A DNA stretch of 64,000 nt, taken from Reinekea marinisedimentorum. Its GTDB lineage: Bacteria > Pseudomonadota > Gammaproteobacteria > Pseudomonadales > Natronospirillaceae. Position numbers and translations under genes: made by a program. Where the stretch lies: assembly GCF_004341165.1 (NCBI RefSeq), contig NZ_SLZR01000003.1, forward strand, positions 62,001 through 126,000. The letters run 5' to 3'. Shown piece after piece: positions 33,363-42,345 of this stretch. Under the pieces are notes generated by a model, which had not been told where the DNA came from, did not search any database, and was given only the letters and a program-made list of their open reading frames with translations. Position 1 is the stretch's first letter. Every line of letters starts with the position of its first letter.

Positions 33363-33430
33363 GTCATTTATTTGACTGCCCGTCAAAAAGTGACTTAACT
33401 TCCCCATAATTGAATTGTCGATCTTTTGAC
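33363..33430. promoter_or_regulatory. Three FleQ-box-like sites upstream of fleQ
   Basis: GTCATTTATTTGAC (33363-33376), GTCAAAAAGTGAC (33382-33394) and GTCGATCTTTTGAC (33417-33430) all have the GTC...GAC dyad of the published Pseudomonas FleQ consensus GTCAATAAATTGAC. The first matches both half-sites GTCA and TGAC at the right distance. The first two also form one large dyad with outer arms TTAAGTCA and TGACTTAA. The third overlaps TTGACA, a possible -35 hexamer for fleQ, which would suit autorepression. Inferred, not proven. Confidence 0.6.
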
Positions 33431-33480
33431 AGTGTTTGAACAAAAGCCTTACCGCTATAAATAAGCTCGGAGCTAACCGA

Positions 33481-34938
33481 ATGTTGAGAGAAATTAAATT
33501 ACTTTTAGTCGATGACAATGCGCAGCGCCGTCATGATTTTAAGGTAATTCTCGAATTTTTAGGTGAAGACCTGATCATCGTGGAAGGAGAGAACTGGTTT
33601 GAGCAAGCGACTCAGGCTGTTGAATCCCCTGCAACAATCGTCGGTGTTTTGATTGGCGAGGTTGGTCAGTCTTTAACCAAAGCAATGGAAGCACTCACGG
33701 AATGGGATGGTGGCTTACCTGTTATGTTAATGGGCGACCACCCGGAAAGTGAGTTGCTGAGCGACGAGTTACGTTCGCGAATCATTGCCAAACTGGCTTT
33801 CCCGACAACCTATAACAAACTGTTGGATACGCTGCACCGCGCGCAGATGTACCGTGAGCAATATGATTTAACCCGTGGCCGCGACCAGCGACGCGAGATT
33901 AACCTGTTCCGCAGCCTGGTGGGCAGTAGCCGAAGTGTTCAGGCTGTCCGTGAAATGATGGCTCAGGTTGCCGATAAAGAAGTTACCGTGCTGATTACCG
34001 GTGAAAGTGGTACCGGTAAAGAAGTGGTTGCTCGTAACCTGCATTACAATTCTCACCGCCGTCACAAGCCGTTTGTTCCGGTAAATTGCGGGGCGATTCC
34101 GGCAGAACTGATTGAAAGTGAATTATTTGGACATGAGAAGGGTGCCTTTACCGGTGCAATCACTTCCCGTGCCGGCCGCTTTGAAATGGCCGAAGGTGGC
34201 ACCCTGTTCCTTGATGAGATCGGTGACTTGCCGCTGAACATGCAGGTGAAACTGCTCCGGGTTTTGCAGGAGCGAACCTTTGAACGGGTCGGGGGTACCA
34301 AAACGTTTACCACCGACGTTCGCGTCATTGCTGCAACCCACCGCAACCTGGAAGACATGATTGAAAAAGAACTGTTCCGCGAAGACCTGTTCTATCGGTT
34401 GAATGTATTCCCGATTGAAATGCCGGCACTGCGCGACCGCCACGAAGATATACCGCTGTTGCTGAATGAGCTGGTCTCCCGCCTTGAAAACGAAAAGCGC
34501 GGTTCTATTCGCTTTAATTCGGCGGCCATTATGAGCCTGGTACAGCATGATTGGCCGGGCAACGTGCGGGAAATGGCGAACCTGGTTGAACGTCTGGTAA
34601 TTATGCATCCTTACGGCGTCATCGGTGTGCAGGAGCTGCCGCTGAAATACCGCCATGTTGATGACTTGGATGAAGATGTACTTCCAAAGGCCGTTGTGGA
34701 GTCTTTAGAAGAACATCACCCAACCGCATCGATGGATCAATCCGCTGCTTTATTACCGGTGAATGGTTTGGATTTGAAAGAGTACCTGACCGATTTGGAA
34801 AGAAGTTTAATTCAGCAGGCGCTGGATGATGCTCAGGGCGTTGTTGCGCGGGCAGCAGAAAAACTTCATATCCGCAGAACGACGCTGGTTGAAAAAATGC
34901 GCAAATACAATATTAACCGTCGTGAAATTGCCAGCTGA
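33481..34938 (+). CDS. fleQ: Flagellar master regulator FleQ (FlrA)
   Basis: 485 residues. An atypical receiver (about 1-125, [16 protein letters not shown]) lacks a standard phospho-Asp site, as in FleQ. The AAA+ domain has Walker [16 protein letters not shown] and [12 protein letters not shown]. The Fis helix-turn-helix is at the end ([20 protein letters not shown]). The LFRS motif before the AAA core and Arg-Asn in VVARNLHYN, which in P. aeruginosa FleQ form the c-di-GMP site, are both conserved, so it probably responds to c-di-GMP. With sigma-54 it should activate fleSR, fliE and fliL promoters. Start at 33481 chosen for GGAGC upstream; 15 more residues are possible. Confidence 0.94.
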   Translation: MLREIKLLLVDDNAQRRHDFKVILEFLGEDLIIVEGENWFEQATQAVESPATIVGVLIGEVGQSLTKAMEALTEWDGGLPVMLMGDHPESELLSDELRSRIIAKLAFPTTYNKLLDTLHRAQMYREQYDLTRGRDQRREINLFRSLVGSSRSVQAVREMMAQVADKEVTVLITGESGTGKEVVARNLHYNSHRRHKPFVPVNCGAIPAELIESELFGHEKGAFTGAITSRAGRFEMAEGGTLFLDEIGDLPLNMQVKLLRVLQERTFERVGGTKTFTTDVRVIAATHRNLEDMIEKELFREDLFYRLNVFPIEMPALRDRHEDIPLLLNELVSRLENEKRGSIRFNSAAIMSLVQHDWPGNVREMANLVERLVIMHPYGVIGVQELPLKYRHVDDLDEDVLPKAVVESLEEHHPTASMDQSAALLPVNGLDLKEYLTDLERSLIQQALDDAQGVVARAAEKLHIRRTTLVEKMRKYNINRREIAS

Positions 34939-34969
34939 CAAACCTTTTATCATTCGCTGAATGTCCTCT

Positions 34970-34999
34970 GAAAGCCCGCACTGTGCGGGCTTTCTTTTT
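34970..34999 (+). terminator. Intrinsic terminator of fleQ
   Basis: GAAAGCCCGCAC (34970-34981) and GTGCGGGCTTTC (34983-34994) form a perfect stem followed by TTTTT. It separates fleQ from the sigma-54-driven fleSR unit. Confidence 0.92.
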
Positions 35000-35042
35000 A
35001 TAGCCTCTGTTAAAAACCGCCTCCGAAAATCATTCTTAAAAA

Positions 35043-35059
35043 CTGGCACTGCGCTTGCA
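35043..35059 (+). promoter_or_regulatory. Sigma-54 promoter of fleSR
   Basis: CTGGCACTGCGCTTGCA: GG at 35045-35046 and GC at 35057-35058, 10 bases apart; both TGGCAC and TTGCA match the RpoN consensus. The transcription start would lie near 35070, giving a very short leader. FleQ-dependent sigma-54 control of fleSR is established in Pseudomonas. Confidence 0.9.
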
Positions 35060-35073
35060 GTACTCTGGTTACT

Positions 35074-35087
35074 GTCAAAGTTTTGAA
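35074..35087. promoter_or_regulatory. FleQ-like box in the fleS leader
   Basis: GTCAAAGTTTTGAA fits GTCA-N6-TGAC in seven of eight half-site positions and lies just after the predicted transcription start. In P. aeruginosa FleQ is reported to act from sites downstream of some sigma-54 promoters. Confidence 0.45.
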
Positions 35088-36322
35088 TGAAAATAACTAT
35101 GCAAGCTGTGCCACTCACTGAAAATATGCCGGTTAAAAAGAAGCGCCCAGATCTGAATAAGCAGACGATCATGGAGCTTCAGAATGCATTTTCTGCGTTT
35201 ACAGAAATGAGTGAACAGCTGTCTGATAGTTACAGCCAGTTAGAAAAGCGTGTCGTTGAATTGAGTGGTGAACTGGCAACCGTTTCTGAACAGCGCCTGC
35301 AGGAATTAAACGAAAAGGAACAGATTGCAGATCAGCTTGGCAGTCTACTGAGGTTGTTACCGGCAGGTGTGATTGTTCTGGATAAACGCGGAACGATCGA
35401 GCAGGCAAACCCGGCTGCAGAGCGGTTGATTAATAATGCGCTGGGTCAGCAGGCAGACGTTTCTCTGGTGGGTATGGCCTGGGGAAAAATAGTGCGCGAA
35501 GCCTTTGCACCCAAACAGACGGACTACCACGAAGTCAGTTTAAAAAGCGGCAAGCTGGTTAAATTAGAAACCAGCCCGCTGGATACCTCCGGCCAGCTTA
35601 TTCTGTTAACGGACCAAACCGAAACCCGAGCCCTGCAAAGTCAGGTAGCACGGCAGCAAAGGCTAACGGCAATGGGGCAAATGGTTGCATCACTTTCCCA
35701 TCAGATTCGTACGCCGCTTTCGGCAGCCTTACTGTATGCCGGTAATCTAAAAAGCCCGAGTTTAACGCCGGAAAAACATGATCTGTTTGTCGATAAGCTG
35801 GTTGGCCGGCTGAATCATCTGGAGCGCCAGGTGCAGGATATGCTGCTGTTCGTGAAGGGTGAATGCCAATTGGTCAATCAGTTTTCGGTTGTAAAAATAT
35901 TGTCACTGCTGGCGGAATCTGTTCAGGGGTTACCGCCGGAACATCAGAAAAAGGTGCTCTGGCCGAAGCGCGCACCGAACGCCATTGTTCAGTGTCAGGC
36001 CGACGCATTGATCAGTGCCTTTATGAATATCATCAATAATGCCATTGAAGCGACGGATGGTAAGGCGCTTATCCATATTCATTCAGTTCAGAAAGAAAAC
36101 GAAGTCGACATAATTTTTTCAGATGAAGGTCCGGGCATGGATGAATCGCAAATTCAGCGTATTCAAGAGCCGTTCTTCACAACAAAAAGCCATGGTACCG
36201 GCTTGGGTGTTCCTGTGTTATTGGCCACCGTCAAGGCACACAGAGGCAGTGTTCAAATTAAAAGTAAAGTAGGTGTGGGCAGTCAGTTTGTCATCACTTT
36301 ACCCACAATGCAGCAGAGGTAA
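35087..36322 (+). CDS. fleS: Flagellar sensor histidine kinase FleS (FlrB)
   Basis: 411 residues, soluble (no membrane helix). Coiled coil at about 25-80, PAS domain at about 88-190 (VIVLDKRGTIEQANPAAERL), HisKA at about 200-260 with SHQIRTPLSAALLYAG, and HATPase at about 300-408 with NIINNAIEAT, DEGPGMDESQ and GTGLGVPVL. It phosphorylates FleR to switch on class III flagellar genes (hook, basal body). The start is uncertain: ATG codons at 35087, 35099 and 35126 all lack a good ribosome-binding site; 35087 is kept because the leader from the sigma-54 promoter is short. fleR follows after 5 bases. Confidence 0.9.
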   Translation: MKITMQAVPLTENMPVKKKRPDLNKQTIMELQNAFSAFTEMSEQLSDSYSQLEKRVVELSGELATVSEQRLQELNEKEQIADQLGSLLRLLPAGVIVLDKRGTIEQANPAAERLINNALGQQADVSLVGMAWGKIVREAFAPKQTDYHEVSLKSGKLVKLETSPLDTSGQLILLTDQTETRALQSQVARQQRLTAMGQMVASLSHQIRTPLSAALLYAGNLKSPSLTPEKHDLFVDKLVGRLNHLERQVQDMLLFVKGECQLVNQFSVVKILSLLAESVQGLPPEHQKKVLWPKRAPNAIVQCQADALISAFMNIINNAIEATDGKALIHIHSVQKENEVDIIFSDEGPGMDESQIQRIQEPFFTTKSHGTGLGVPVLLATVKAHRGSVQIKSKVGVGSQFVITLPTMQQR

Positions 36323-36327
36323 GTCCA

Positions 36328-37737
36328 GTGAAAATTCTTATCGTAGAAGATGATATTAACTTACGCGAAGCAGTGTGCGACACGCTTATGCTTCATGACT
36401 ATCAGGTTGAGGCCGCTGAGTCCGGTGAAGAAGCGGTGCTGAAATTAAAGCAGCAGTCGTTCGATTTTATTGTGTCGGATGTCAGCATGCCCGGCATGAG
36501 TGGTCATGATTTACTGGAGTTTGTCCGGCAGAATTATCCACATATTCCTATGCTGTTGGCGACCGCCTATGCTGCTGTCGATAAAGCCGTTGAAGCAATG
36601 CAAAAAGGTGCCGTAGATTATCTGGTGAAGCCTTTTGCTCCGAATCAATTAATAGAATTGATCGAACAACACAGTACGCCGGTAGCAGATAACAGTTTCG
36701 AGCCGGTAGCGGTGGATGCCGGCAGTCAGCATATATTGTCACTGGCACGCAAGGTGGCAACCTCTGAAAGTACCATCCTCATCAGTGGTGAAAGTGGCAC
36801 CGGTAAAGAAGTGCTGGCGCGCTATATTCATGCGCATTCTGATCGTGCCGACGGCCCTTTCGTTGCCATCAACTGTGCGGCCATTCCAGATAACATGCTT
36901 GAAGCCACATTGTTTGGTCATGAGAAAGGATCATTCACCGGAGCGGTAGCAAGCCAGGCCGGCAAGTTTGAACAGGCCGACGGCGGTACGTTATTGCTTG
37001 ATGAAATTTCTGAAATGGATATCAACCTGCAGGCTAAAATACTTCGTGTGCTGCAGGAAAAAGAAGTTGAACGTATTGGCGGGCGCAAAACCATTTCATT
37101 GAATGTACGCGTTCTGGCAACAACGAACCGTCAATTAGTTGATGAAGTCAAAGCCAATCGTTTCCGCGAAGACCTTTACTATCGCCTCAGTGTCTTTCCG
37201 TTAGAGTGGAAGCCTTTGCGCGAACGCAAAGCAGACATCATTCCGCTGGCAGAAAACCTGTTAGCCAAACACGCCGCCAAAATGCACAAGAACGGTTTGC
37301 AGTTGGATGCATCAGCAAAGGCTGCGTTACTCGAGCACAGTTGGCCCGGCAATGTGCGCGAACTGGATAACGCCATTCAGCGTTCATTGATTCTGCAGAG
37401 TGGTAATACAGTGACCGCCCAGGATTTAGGTGTGTACGGTGAGCACCTGATTGATTTTGAACCCGTGCGCGACCGTGAACTGGTAAATACTGCGATGGAC
37501 CGCATGGCAGAGCCCGAGGCGGTTGCTGTCACTGCGCCTGCCGAGAATCAGGGGATTCATGCCGGTTTAAAACACAAAGAATTTGAAATTATTCTGGATG
37601 CACTGCGCATTCATAATGGCAGAAAAAATAAAGCGGCTGATCACCTTGGCATCTCTTCCCGAACCTTGCGCTATAAATTGGCGAAGATGAGAGAGCTGGG
37701 TATGAATGTTGATCAGGCTATTGCAGACATACGATAA
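36328..37737 (+). CDS. fleR: Flagellar sigma-54 response regulator FleR (FlrC)
   Basis: 469 residues. Receiver (about 1-118: ILIVEDDINLREAV, phospho-Asp in FIVSDVSMPGMSG, VKPFAPNQ), AAA+ domain (about 130-360: [38 protein letters not shown]) and a Fis helix-turn-helix (ADHLGISSRTLRYKLAKM). The sigma-54-contact loop reads GSFTGA rather than GAFTGA. GTG start with AGAGGTAAG upstream. FleR activates class III flagellar operons after phosphorylation by FleS, so it is a candidate to act with FleQ on the fliE and fliL promoters in this cluster. A terminator follows. Confidence 0.93.
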   Translation: MKILIVEDDINLREAVCDTLMLHDYQVEAAESGEEAVLKLKQQSFDFIVSDVSMPGMSGHDLLEFVRQNYPHIPMLLATAYAAVDKAVEAMQKGAVDYLVKPFAPNQLIELIEQHSTPVADNSFEPVAVDAGSQHILSLARKVATSESTILISGESGTGKEVLARYIHAHSDRADGPFVAINCAAIPDNMLEATLFGHEKGSFTGAVASQAGKFEQADGGTLLLDEISEMDINLQAKILRVLQEKEVERIGGRKTISLNVRVLATTNRQLVDEVKANRFREDLYYRLSVFPLEWKPLRERKADIIPLAENLLAKHAAKMHKNGLQLDASAKAALLEHSWPGNVRELDNAIQRSLILQSGNTVTAQDLGVYGEHLIDFEPVRDRELVNTAMDRMAEPEAVAVTAPAENQGIHAGLKHKEFEIILDALRIHNGRKNKAADHLGISSRTLRYKLAKMRELGMNVDQAIADIR

Positions 37738-37761
37738 ACAGTTTTTAAACGGAATAAATCA

Positions 37762-37787
37762 AAGCCTCCTGATCGGGAGGCTTTTTT
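37762..37787 (+). terminator. Intrinsic terminator of fleSR
   Basis: AAGCCTCC (37762-37769) pairs with GGAGGCTT (37776-37783), followed by a T-run to 37787. Confidence 0.9.
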
Positions 37788-37845
37788 AATTCCAGGTTGT
37801 GGTTGCGGAAACGCTTTGCAGCCTTTTCCGGAAAAGCGGCAATAG

Positions 37846-37862
37846 TTGGCCTGCCAATTGCA
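37846..37862 (+). promoter_or_regulatory. Sigma-54 promoter of the fliEFGHIJ operon
   Basis: TTGGCCTGCCAATTGCA: GG at 37848-37849 and GC at 37860-37861 with 10 bases between; the -12 block TTGCA is perfect, the -24 block is TTGGCC. The leader to fliE is about 110 bases. Confidence 0.8.
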
Positions 37863-37981
37863 AAATTAGACTCAGCAGCGGAAAGATTACGCCAAAGCGA
37901 CTAAATATTGTCGAATTAGCGTGTAGAAATTCGCATTCAATGTTCAGAAAGAAAATATTTTGACACTAGCTGAGGTGGCAT

Positions 37982-38419
37982 ATGGTTGATCGAGTGGATA
38001 TACAGGGTGTTCTGGAGCAGATGCGCTCTTTGCGCAGCCAGGTCAACGTTCCGGATTCATCTTCTACAAACAATCAGTTCGCGAATACTATCGAGCAGGT
38101 GCGCCAGCAAATGAATGCTGCCGAAGCCACCGATAGTCTGCGTGCAATTAATACCGATACCGTTTCAGCTGTGTCGCAGACACCCACCGCCGACGTTCCT
38201 TCCTTTGGGGAAATGCTTGGCTCTGCAATTAACAACGTTAACGATAATCAACAGACTGCCAATGATCTTGCCACCCGATATGAAATGGGTGATCCGGAAG
38301 TTGATTTGCCGGAAGTCATGATTGCGTTGCAGAAATCCAGTGTTTCTTTTCAGGCGATGACGCAAGTGCGTAACAAGATGGTTGAAGCCTACAAAGAAAT
38401 TATCAACATGACTCTGTAA
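37982..38419 (+). CDS. fliE: Flagellar hook-basal body protein FliE
   Basis: 145 residues, longer than the usual 100-110 because of a Gln/Ser/Thr-rich N-terminal part. The C-terminal half is typical: FGEMLGSAINNVNDNQQTAN, DLPEVMIALQKSSVSFQAMT and RNKMVEAYKEIINM. FliE links the MS ring to the proximal rod and is one of the first substrates of the flagellar export gate. GAGGTGG before the ATG. First gene after the sigma-54 promoter; fliF follows after 29 bases. Confidence 0.92.
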   Translation: MVDRVDIQGVLEQMRSLRSQVNVPDSSSTNNQFANTIEQVRQQMNAAEATDSLRAINTDTVSAVSQTPTADVPSFGEMLGSAINNVNDNQQTANDLATRYEMGDPEVDLPEVMIALQKSSVSFQAMTQVRNKMVEAYKEIINMTL

Positions 38420-38448
38420 CAGCAGGGCCGTAAGCGGTAGAGATTCTT

Positions 38449-40224
38449 ATGACTGAAAACGTACCCGTCGCCTCAAATAATCAATTGAACCCATCCGGCA
38501 ATGCCGAAGCCGGAAGAGTGCCGGCGGCATCAGGTGGGCAGATTCCAATGGCCACTGAAAATTCCGATCTGATGGAAAAGGATGTTGGCGGTGTATCGCG
38601 CATGCATCCGCTCATGGTTGGCTTCAACCGCCTGACGATGATGCGTCAGTTCGGCCTGTTGATTGGTCTTTCTGCGAGTATTGCTCTCGGTTTAGGGATC
38701 GTGCTGTGGTCGCAAAAAGAAAGTTACCGGCCGTTGATGAACAGCAGTAACAGTTACGATGCTAGTGAACTGATTGAAGTGCTGCAGAGCCGAAATATTG
38801 AGTTCGATATTGATCCGGCCAGCGGGGTTATTCTGGTTAAACAGAACGATCTGCATGATGCCCGCCTGGCCGTTGCCGGTGCCGGCCTGGCAGACGATCA
38901 GACCGTGGGTTATGAATTGCTCGATCAGGACCAACCATTGGGTCAATCGCAGTTTATGGAGAATGCCCGTTACCTGCGCTCCCTGGAAGGTGAGCTGGCG
39001 CGAACCATTTCCTCGATCAATCAGGTACGTTCGGCGCGTGTTCATTTGGCCATTCCTACGCGATCTGTGTTTGTACGTGACCAGCGTGAACCCACGGCAT
39101 CGGTTTTTGTTGAGCTGTTTGCCGGTACTGAGCTGGACAGCAGCACTGTGAAGGCAATTCGTAATTTGGTGTCGACATCGATCCCTGAGCTTTCTGATCA
39201 GAATGTATCCATCGTTGACCAGCGTGGACGACTGTTAAGTGACAGTGAAGAAAACCCCGAAGAAGAACTGACCAATCGCCAGTTTGAGTATCAGCGCCGA
39301 ATTGAAGAAAACCTGGTGAGCCGAATCAATTCGATTCTGTCCCCGATTCTGGGTATGGATAAGTTTCAGGCCGAGGTGTCTGCCGATATCGACTTCACTA
39401 AGGTTGAGCAGGCTGAAGAACTGTACAACCCCGACTTAATCGCGTTGCGCAGTGAACAAACCGTTAATGAAGAGCGTGTGAATGAAACTCAGGGCGGCAT
39501 TCCCGGTGCGCTGTCAAACCAGCCGCCTACCGATGCTCAGGCACCTGAAGTGACCGGAGAGGGTGCAGGTGCTGCCGCTGCGCCGCGCTCATCTCGTGAT
39601 GAGTCGGTTCGTAATTACGAGGTAGACCGCACGCTCAGCTATACGCAATTCCAGCAGGGGCGCGTACGCCGCCTGACGGTTGCCGTGGTGGTCGACGACA
39701 TTCGTGTGGTCGACCCGGAAACCGGCGAAACGGTCGATAAAGAATGGGACGATGCATCCATACTTCGCTTGCGAACACTGGTTCAGGACGCCGTCGGCTA
39801 CGATGTCAGCCGCGGTGACAGCATTAACGTCATTAACTCCACCTTCCTGGCGACCGACGAAACTGTCGAGCCAGCCGCCTTTTATACTGAGCCGTGGTTC
39901 TGGGAAATCGCTAAACAGGTACTGGCCGGCTTATTTGTACTAATATTGGTGTTTGGCATTCTTCGTCCAGCCGTGAAAAACCTGCTTTCCAAAGGTGAAA
40001 AAGAACAGCAGGAAAGTATGGAAGATGCGGCGCTGGCAAACCTGGATGTTGACGAAGATATGATCGCAGACGACAAGGTTACACTGAATGCGATTGATGA
40101 ATATTCATTACCCGGGCCTTCTGAGAGCTTTGAACGGCAATTGGATGCATTGCGTGGCCTGATTGCCGAAGATCCGGGCCGGGTAGCACTGGTATTAAAA
40201 CGATGGGTTATGTCGGATGACTGA
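38449..40224 (+). CDS. fliF: Flagellar MS-ring protein FliF
   Basis: 591 residues. A 50-residue leader precedes the first membrane helix (about 64-86), then the YscJ/FliF ring-building region (SNSYDASELIEVLQSRNIEF, GQSQFMENARYLRSLEGELA), the large periplasmic domain, the second helix (about 485-507, VLAGLFVLILVFGILRP) and a C-terminal FliG-binding tail (SLPGPSESFERQLDALRGLI). It forms the MS and C-terminal ring base around the export gate. The stop overlaps the fliG start by 8 bases, the tight coupling usual for this pair. Confidence 0.95.
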   Translation: MTENVPVASNNQLNPSGNAEAGRVPAASGGQIPMATENSDLMEKDVGGVSRMHPLMVGFNRLTMMRQFGLLIGLSASIALGLGIVLWSQKESYRPLMNSSNSYDASELIEVLQSRNIEFDIDPASGVILVKQNDLHDARLAVAGAGLADDQTVGYELLDQDQPLGQSQFMENARYLRSLEGELARTISSINQVRSARVHLAIPTRSVFVRDQREPTASVFVELFAGTELDSSTVKAIRNLVSTSIPELSDQNVSIVDQRGRLLSDSEENPEEELTNRQFEYQRRIEENLVSRINSILSPILGMDKFQAEVSADIDFTKVEQAEELYNPDLIALRSEQTVNEERVNETQGGIPGALSNQPPTDAQAPEVTGEGAGAAAAPRSSRDESVRNYEVDRTLSYTQFQQGRVRRLTVAVVVDDIRVVDPETGETVDKEWDDASILRLRTLVQDAVGYDVSRGDSINVINSTFLATDETVEPAAFYTEPWFWEIAKQVLAGLFVLILVFGILRPAVKNLLSKGEKEQQESMEDAALANLDVDEDMIADDKVTLNAIDEYSLPGPSESFERQLDALRGLIAEDPGRVALVLKRWVMSDD

Positions 40225-41269
40225 GAATAAACTGCCTGTTCCTACAGACATTGGCGAGTTCGAAAAGGTACTCGATGGTATTCCCAAGCAAATGCGTGCC
40301 GCCATTCTGTTGATGAGCGTCGGTGAAATTGACGCGGCCGAGGTGCTTAAGCATATGGGCCCGAAAGAGGTTCAGCGCGTGGGTACGGCAATGTCGACCA
40401 TGCCGGAGGTAAAGCAGGAACAGATTGAAGGCGTTGTGCGCATGTTTCTGGAAGAAGTAGGCGGGCAATCGGGTCTTGGTGTCGGTGCAAACGACTATAT
40501 CCGCAACATGCTGACCAAGGCGCTGGGTGAAGATAAGGCCGCCGGCCTGATTGACCGTATTATTCTGGGCGGTAACACCACCGGCCTGGATACCCTTAAA
40601 TGGATGGAACCGCGAGCCGTTGCTGATGTGATCCGCAATGAGCACCCACAGATTCAAACCATCGTACTGGCCTATCTGGAACCGGATCAGGCCGGTGAAG
40701 TGCTGGCGCAGTTCCCGGAAAAAACACGTCTCGATATTGTGATGCGAGTGGCAGCGCTGGAGTCCGTTCAGCCGGCGGCGTTGCAGGAATTAAACTCCAT
40801 TCTGGAGAAACAGTTCTCTTCCAGTGCCGGAACCCAGGCGCAAACTCTGGGTGGTGTGAAGACCGCCGCAGAAATTATGAACTTCCTGGAATCGAGCGTC
40901 GAAGCCGAGATTATGGATGGCATTAAAGAGGTCGATGAAGATCTGGCCACCGAAATTGCAGACCTGATGTTCGTGTTTGACAACCTCATTGATGTTGATG
41001 ACCGCGGTATTCAGGCGTTACTGCGCGAGGTTTCCACCGACTCACTGAAAATTGCGCTGCGCGGTGCAGATAGCGATCTTGCCGACAAGATTCTTGGCAA
41101 TATGTCGAAGCGTGCGGCGGAAATTCTGCGTGACGATATGGAGGCCATGGGGCCTGTTAAGGTCTCTGAAGTTGAGGTGGCGCAGAAAGAGATTCTTGGT
41201 ATTGCCCGCCGTATGTCCGATTCCGGTGAGATCGTGCTGGGCGGCGCCGGCGGCGAAGAAATGCTGTGA
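40217..41269 (+). CDS. fliG: Flagellar motor switch protein FliG
   Basis: 350 residues. N-terminal FliF-binding domain (AILLMSVGEIDAAEVLKHMG), middle domain with EHPQIQTIVLAYLEPDQAG, and the torque-generating C-terminal domain (FVFDNLIDVDDRGIQALLRE, LADKILGNMSKRAAEILRDD). FliG couples stator movement to rotor rotation. The start lies inside the fliF end. Confidence 0.95.
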   Translation: MTENKLPVPTDIGEFEKVLDGIPKQMRAAILLMSVGEIDAAEVLKHMGPKEVQRVGTAMSTMPEVKQEQIEGVVRMFLEEVGGQSGLGVGANDYIRNMLTKALGEDKAAGLIDRIILGGNTTGLDTLKWMEPRAVADVIRNEHPQIQTIVLAYLEPDQAGEVLAQFPEKTRLDIVMRVAALESVQPAALQELNSILEKQFSSSAGTQAQTLGGVKTAAEIMNFLESSVEAEIMDGIKEVDEDLATEIADLMFVFDNLIDVDDRGIQALLREVSTDSLKIALRGADSDLADKILGNMSKRAAEILRDDMEAMGPVKVSEVEVAQKEILGIARRMSDSGEIVLGGAGGEEML

Positions 41270-41286
41270 TCGCCGGGGAGCCTTAA

Positions 41287-42345
41287 ATGTCATCATCTTC
41301 TAAGCCTGTGCTGCGTCAGCACGTTGCTAAACCCAAAGCTGAGAGTGTCTCTTTACCCCGTTGGGATAAAGCCGGCAACCTGGTTACTCCTGCAACTAAA
41401 CAGCCGAAGCCCGTTAAGGTGGACGATGTCGAAAGCAATGCCATCAAGCCACCGACGGTTGCCGAACTGGAAGCCATTCGCGAGCAGGCCTACAACGAGG
41501 GCTTTGAACAGGGCTTTGAGCAGGGTATGGCCCAGGGCGCCCGTAAAGGCGAGCAGGATGGCCATGCAAAAGGTTTGGCGGCCGGCGAAGAAGAGGGGCG
41601 CAAGCTGGGTCAGCAGCAGGCTTATGACGATGCACTGAAGATGGAACAGGCTGAATCACAGAAAAAATTCGATTTGTTTGATTCCCTGACTCTGGCCATG
41701 ACCCATCAATTGGCGGCAGAAGAGCAGGAACTGAAAGAAGCGATGATGGCGCTGAGCATTCGCATTGCCCGTCAGGTCTTACAGGAAGAGCTGCATACCA
41801 ACCCGGAGCATATTCAGACTATTGTTCATGCGGCGATTCAGGCGCTGCCAAATCCGGATGAAAAGCTCAGCGTGCAGGTAAACAGCCAGGATGCCGAGCT
41901 GATCAAGGCGATTGCCGAAAGCCATTGGCGTGTGGAGGTAAACGATGCCATCTCCGCCGGAGGCTGTCAGGTGAAGAGCGGGTACAGTTACATCGATTAC
42001 ACGCTGGAGCATCGCTTCGATAACGCCGTCACGCACCTGGTAAACAATCCCGAACACCCGATGCCGGAGCAGATTAAGCAGCCGCTTTCCAGTGAGCCCT
42101 TGCTTAATAAGCCTGAAAGCAAAGCCGTTGAAGCCGAGGCAATGTCGGAGCCTGAACCGGCTGGTGAGGACCAGAGCACTGCGGAAGAGCAGGCAGAAGC
42201 CCCGATTGAGTCTACAGCCGATGCCGACACTGAGTTAGCCGATGCACCTGCTGTTGAGGCCAAGCCGGTACTTGACGCGGCTGAAGATTCCCCGGAAAAC
42301 CAACCCCTAACCAAAGAAGTGGCAAGTGACGACACCAATCACTGA
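41287..42345 (+). CDS. fliH: Flagellar assembly protein FliH with long acidic tail
   Basis: 352 residues, about 100 more than common FliH proteins. The body is typical: basic N-terminus, GxxxG-like helix (GFEQGFEQGMAQGARKGEQD), then the conserved C-terminal domain (LSIRIARQVLQEELHTNPEH, AGGCQVKSGYSYIDYTLEHR) ending near 255. The remaining about 95 residues are Ala/Glu/Pro/Asp-rich with about 26 acidic and 5 basic residues. FliH is the stalk-like regulator of the FliI ATPase at the export gate. Its 3' end overlaps fliI by 20 bases. Confidence 0.88.
   Translation: MSSSSKPVLRQHVAKPKAESVSLPRWDKAGNLVTPATKQPKPVKVDDVESNAIKPPTVAELEAIREQAYNEGFEQGFEQGMAQGARKGEQDGHAKGLAAGEEEGRKLGQQQAYDDALKMEQAESQKKFDLFDSLTLAMTHQLAAEEQELKEAMMALSIRIARQVLQEELHTNPEHIQTIVHAAIQALPNPDEKLSVQVNSQDAELIKAIAESHWRVEVNDAISAGGCQVKSGYSYIDYTLEHRFDNAVTHLVNNPEHPMPEQIKQPLSSEPLLNKPESKAVEAEAMSEPEPAGEDQSTAEEQAEAPIESTADADTELADAPAVEAKPVLDAAEDSPENQPLTKEVASDDTNH

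Larger units (their letters stand above)
33097..33480. other. fliS-fleQ intergenic region
   Basis: 384 bases without a coding frame. It contains a 10-bp-arm inverted repeat (33127-33168), a smaller GCCTG/CAGGC hairpin near 33190-33210, and the cluster of FleQ-like boxes at 33363-33430. fliT, expected here in Pseudomonas-like order, is absent. Confidence 0.6.
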
